The notes under the pieces were generated by a model. That model was given only the letters and a program-made list of their open reading frames with translations, did no database searches and was not told where the DNA came from. A stretch of 64,000 bases of DNA from Aphelocoma coerulescens (taxonomy: Eukaryota; Chordata; Aves; Passeriformes; Corvidae). Shown here piece by piece: positions 54,901 through 60,900 of this stretch. The number at the start of each line of letters is the position of its first letter. Within the stretch, counting starts at the first letter, position 1. A program made the position numbers and the translations under genes. Location: positions 18,433,967 to 18,497,966 of the forward strand of contig NC_091022.1 in the NCBI RefSeq assembly GCF_041296385.1, given 5' to 3'.

Positions 54901-57900
54901 AAGCTGCTGATTTCTTTTTTTAAACACTTCAGGATTTTTTTGCTTCACTTTTTTGTTTTCTAATACATTCAATTTTATATTTGGAATCCACCACTGCTCC
55001 TCAGAGGACCAAAGGGATGCTGGAAGACATTGGTTCTACAGATCAACTTTGGACTGTATTCATTCTCTTACATAAGATGGAGAAAGAGTTGAAACCTCAA
55101 TCCAGTTCTAGTAGCTGGTCTTTGTAACAAGCCAGTCCAAATCTGGGATTTTAAGAGCCACATGATCTTACAGAAAGTCTGTAGGGAAAACATCACTTTT
55201 TGGCTAATATGTTGACAGAACAAGATGTTTTGCCCTCTGTACTTTCTTTTCACTGAGTACTATTAATTTTTTGAAGATCCAAAATTATATTCCTAAGGAA
55301 GTTCTTTTGCACTCTTGCCTCTGTACATACCAGCCCTAGCATTTTCTCAGTCTCAGACAGTTGACCTCTGTTTTGAATGGAGGGCTGGAAGAGCATTTGG
55401 TTAACCTGTCATTAATTTCTTTCCCCTTCATACCTTCTGAAGTCCCTGTTGCTTTTAGCATTTCACTGGCTTCACTTCAAGTCACCTTGACCATTGTTTT
55501 GTTTTCCATACATACCAATTCCCGTTATGCCAAGTTGCTTTTATATCTTTTGTATCAACCTTCTTAGTGTTTTTGCTTTTACTTAACTACTTTTGAGGAA
55601 TTCCCAATGTATAGGAAAGTTTCTATTTAATAGCCAGCTTCTATCCTCGCTCTGGAGGTTGCCATAGGCTTACCCTAATGTGCTAGGGAATACAAAAGCA
55701 CATTCACAGTCACTGCTTCCTAGTCATTCCTGCCTAGTCATTCCTAGTCTTTCAGCCCAGAGCAACCAAGTCAGGAAGACAGTACTTCTGAATTGAAAAG
55801 AGAACTTGATCAGAGGCTGTATATTAAATGGTTCACTGCTGGGGCAAGGCACAGCTCCCCATTCTTCTGATCAACATCTTCAGTCCTGTAAACAGTGTGG
55901 CATTGGGTGGGAGATCAGGAGTATCTCTGTGGAAAGAGAACAGGTCTGAGTTTCACCTTGGCTCTAATGATGTCTTCTGTTCTTTCTGGAATAAGGGAAT
56001 CAAAGTGTTTAGTCTTTAGCATTTTGAAACTGTACCTCCACACCTCTTATCATGATAAGCAGGAGTACAGGGTAATTCTTTGTCGCAGATTTCTGCCTGG
56101 TACTGAGGCCTGCTCTTGGCTCTGACTGGGACCTTTCGCTCTCAGAGTTCATCACAGAAGTCCCTCATTGCTGCCAGTGACGTCTGGGCCGTTGCCTTAG
56201 GGCCAGTATCAGCAGGACCAATCTTTGGCTGTTGCCAAGCCAAGAGACATCTCAGTTCTCACACACAATACACAAGTTCCCACACATAATGTATCAGTCC
56301 AGCAGCCATAGAGATGCCTGCTTATCTCTTTAGTTCCTTCCATAAAGTAATTTGTGCCAATATTGTCAGCCTCAAAGGTAGCTGTATCAATGGCTCATTG
56401 CAGTATGTTTAAACTGTGGGATTTCCAGAGTGGCTAGCAGTCCAAGACAACAAATAATCATAAAATCTCTACTTACTTTGCACCTGTTCTGTTGAACTAC
56501 TTGAGGCTGATCTGTATTCAAATTCTACAGATAAAGGCTGCATTTTTATTTTTAAAAAGTAATGTGCTTTTTTTTTAAATCACTCTTCAATGCCAAGTAC
56601 TGCTACTAATGCTAGTTCCTTCCTACACACATGGAAATGGCAATGCCAATGTGTGAACTGACATAATTGACTTTTTTTTCCCCCCTTTTTAAAGTGTTAC
56701 AGACATTGGACAGTTGTGTATCATATCACTTCTGGGAGCTTCCACATTTCTGCCGTGTTCCAAGAGCAGTTGTGCAATGTACTCTGGGCACTTAGTGCTT
56801 TTTCTTCACGCTCAATGTGTCATATTTTTCTCAGCTGGAACCTTGCACTATAATTTCTTAATAAGGTTTTTAAAAGTACTTCCTCTCATGTTCCCCATCC
56901 CATATGGTAGTACTCATTCTATTCAGTGGAAATTTGTGAAAGAGCCTCAGGAGAGAATTATTTCATTTTTTAATGCCTGAAAGGTGCTGATACTCTGACT
57001 TCAAAGGCATTTTGGGCTCCTAATCTTGAAGGGAAAATTCTGACAACACCTGATCCAATATAATTTTTGTTTTGACTGCATTTTACTTTGTTCCACTGAA
57101 TTTATTCCCTTTGAAATTTGTGGTCAGACTGAAGCCCTAGAAGAGCAATTGTCCCCTTTAATGGTACGTTTGTAAAGCTTTTAGCAGTGCAAGATTGAGC
57201 TCAGTGGCAGATCTAAGCTGGTAGGGTAGTATTGTGATTAAACTACTGTAATTTCCCTTCTGGCAGTAGCTATTTGCTGCTGGTGTGTCTGGATGCAGTG
57301 GTCCTTCTGCATGGTCTGTGAGCCAGGCTAACTCGTGCAGCCCTCACCTTCCCACAGGTGCACGAAATGGGCCCTGCTCTGCTGCTGGAGAGCTGCTGAC
57401 CATGAACTGGCATAAACATCGTGCAAGTAAAAGTCTTCTTTCTTTTTATACAGGGATCAGCTGGCTTACCAGGAGAAGCTGGGCCATCTGGAAGCCTTGG
57501 TGAAAAGGTATAATAATGGATCTGACTACTCAGCAGCTTTGAAAACCGTAGGGGTGATAAAGTACTGGTGAGAGATCATTTACAGACCACTGTCAGAGCT
57601 AATATTCCTGTAGCTATTTCAGAGCACAGGGATGTAATAACTGGTAATCCAAATGTTGTTATTTGAGTTATGTATCTGATACCCTTCATTTTACTTCACA
57701 GTTAATTTAGAGTTGATAGTTTTGATATCTTACATTATATCACTTTACTATACACTGCTATTGTTTCAGAGAAACTGGCATAAATTATGCTTGTTTTATG
57801 CAGTAGTCACTGGTTTTGCACTAATGCATAATGAAGACAAAAGTAGAAAGGCAAAACTTGGCTGTATACATTGTCTGAATAAAAAAGACCATACTGTGAG

Positions 57901-60900
57901 TTTTGTCTGCTGTGCAGTAACAGTTGTGTTTGTGAAAGCAAAGTTTGGCAGACTCAACGTGACTAGAACAGTATAAATAGCTTAAGTGTATTTGACATGG
58001 CTTTATTTAGGTGAAGTATTTGAAAACTCAAAAACAGGAAACTATTACTGGATGGCATGTCAGCTTCAATTATGATAAAACCATAATTGTTTGTCAGAAT
58101 GATGCAGCACCATTTGTATTTCTTTCCTGCAGGGCTGAATTATTTCACCTAGACTGGTGTCTGCTATTTAGATATTTTATTGAGAAAGTCTTAATCTACT
58201 ATTAGTACTTCCATGAAAATCTGATTATAATTTATATAATCTGTGAAAGGAAATACATCAGTGGAAATCTCTGCTTGTTAAAACTAAAATTTAGACAAAT
58301 CTCATATGGCTTTCATCATAATATTGTCTTAGAATTTCCTGTCAAAGGATTCTTGTTCTTCATAATTACACTTGGCCCAGCAAAGATTACCTTGTGCTGC
58401 TGCTGGTAGTTTAGCTAGGAGAGGAAAGGCAGCAAAAGACTAATTAATTTATCAACAGCAATTGGAAGGAAGCTTCTTCATGGTGCAGTAATTGTCACTG
58501 CTATGATTCTGTAGAATTTATTGTCTTCCTCTCTTATGGATTAAGTAGTGCAAGGTAAACGTGCTATGTGGATTTAAATGACAAATGTATTTCCAGCATA
58601 ATTACAGTAAGCAATATAAAATACAGTGCTATTACTATGTCATGTGTACAATCTGTAATAAAAGTGTAATCTTCTGAGGGTAATCTACAGCTAAGTCTGA
58701 CATTTGGGCTGGATGTGAAATGAATGAAAGGTGAAAAGGTATGTAAGACTGGAAAGAGACCATTCTTGCTTCCCCACTCAAGTTGCTTCAGCAGCTGTTG
58801 AAGGGCTGGCCTTCCTTTTAGATCTGTGCTTTCCTAACACATACTGAAGAAAAGAGGAAGAGAGAAGCAAAGTTTTCTTTTTTCTTTGTTTGTTATCCTG
58901 AATTTTATGGATTAAGGAATGTACTATAAATATGACACACTCAACAGAGAGAAAATGGATCTTCTAGCAGCAGTTCTCAGAGGCTGATGTAGTATCAAAC
59001 CTCCTCTTCAGTCTGGGAAAATAGGAGACACAAGAAGTCAGTTTTATCATTTTTCCAAAAGATGATTAGGCTTGTAGGAGGAAGGAATGCAGAAATTAAA
59101 AAAAAAAAAAAAAAGTTAAAAATGGTCTCTGCACTGTTTCTGAAGGGCAGTCTCTCAACCAATAGTTATGCACTGCCAGGTTGCTCAGTGGACATGGAAA
59201 AAGGGAAAGAATATTCAATGTTATTTTCTTTTTCTTCTTTTTTTTTTTTGTTGTTAAAGGGAGAGCGAGGCAGTCCAGGACCTGTAGGTCCTCCTGGAGA
59301 AAAAGGTGTCATGGTAAGTTACAAGTAATGTAGAATCCACAATTATGTTACTTATAAAGGCACTTCACTCTCCAAAACAGTAATAAATTCTCACCCTTCT
59401 GGCTGTGTAGGCCTTACGGGAGAGTAGTATTTATGATGCATAGTTCCTACAAAGTTTTATTTAATAGCTTTATGCCCCCTGCAGCAGTGATAATGCAGTG
59501 ATCTGCTGAATGAAACAGCAGAGCAACTGCATTTTTGACAAATGGCTCTAAGCAACCTTAATAAATTAAAAGGAGGGAAAGTAAGGTATCCACTTCCCAT
59601 GTAAACTGGGGTAACCCAGGTTATTCTAGTAGATAGGCTAGTAACTAGCATCACCTCTAATTCTATTGCCCAGCACTTCCCAAACAGCTCCTGAGTGCTA
59701 CTCTTGTGAGAGGCCTGGCTTCCTGACAACACCACTGGTCCTAAAACAGGACACAGCACTTCATGCAGCACTGCACAGCCCAGAGGTCACTGCCATGGTA
59801 GTGTGCTGGGGTACAGAAGTGAAGACCGTACACATGTGCCCATGGCCATGTTCTTGTTGGAGTTCTCTAGAAAAGATGCTTAAGGCTTGATTGTGTGTTT
59901 GCTTGCAAGCACTGTGAAAGCTCCAGAGAGAATAGAGAGCACTTAAAGTTTTAACTGCCAGGAGATGATGGGGATTTTATGTGTAACGTGGTAGGTGCTG
60001 CATCCTGCTCCCTCTGACACTGCTGTGGTTGGCAGGGCTGAGATCTCCATGGCCTTACACAGAAATTGCAGATATGGGCCCCAGCGTGGTGCAGTGGGTG
60101 ATGTTCTTGCCATGGACAAGGATTTTATTACGTATTTGCAGTAATTACTCTTAGGACATCCATTAGCAAGGAGGAGATCAAGTACTCTGAGACTGCAGAC
60201 CAACTTAGTGATCCGTGCAGAACCACTGATTTTTGAATCATTCTGTGCTTCATTAAATCTCTCTAATCTAGATTTACCTTCGACAAGTGGGTTTTGATCC
60301 ATGAAAAAAATCTTATTAGGGAGATTAATAAACAAGGATTTACTAATACAGTATCCAGTCTTAACAACTGCTTTTCCTGGGCTGTTATTAATGCTTATTG
60401 CCATAGGTAAATCCACTTAAGTTACAGCAGTGAGAACCTTTCCCAGTAGTAGGTCACTGTAGCTCTCAGACAAGAGTTGGTCTTGGCATTTGGTCTGGGC
60501 CAGTTTTGCCCACACCAAGATATGTCCACTTTCTGTTCCCACTGTCACAGCCTTCTCAAGAGGACTTGAAATTCATTTAGAACTCTGCGTCTTTTGTTTC
60601 AGTACACCCCTGCCAGCTAGTGCCTGTGTGGGGGAAAACTTCCCAGGTTGATTTAATGACTACTAGGATATATCCAATAAAGCATCTAGTTTTTAAACAA
60701 AATTTTGGGAATAAATTTTGCAGAATTAAATATTTTATTAACTTACCTCCAGTTATTCAGGTAAGTAACTGGATTTACTACTGTTGCTATAATAACATTT
60801 AGATTGAACTTTTCTGTCTTTTCTATGTTTATTTTAATTCTAGGGCTATCCAGGACCTTCAGGAGGCCCTGGACCTGTGGGGCCAGAAGGATTACCTGTA

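Larger units (their letters stand above)
48625..57453 (+). other. Intron 20 (8,829 bp)
   Basis: Longest intron. It holds an old CR1-type LINE fragment (about 48,975-49,700, minus orientation), a T18 run (53,660-53,677) and a small 14-bp tandem repeat (55,719-55,748). Many short open frames show no domain. No hidden exon was found, and the exon-size order does not call for one. Confidence 0.72.

Noticed and set aside
59062..59328. An open frame with ATG at 59,062 ending in collagen repeats, as if a gene start
   Set aside because: It is intron sequence that happens to be in frame with e22; the T-rich tract and AG at 59,258-59,259 mark the real exon edge, and the frame runs past the donor into the intron.
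60080..60150. Possible tRNA gene or tRNA-derived SINE
   Set aside because: A box-A-like sequence exists, but there is no proper box B and no cloverleaf; kept only as a note.
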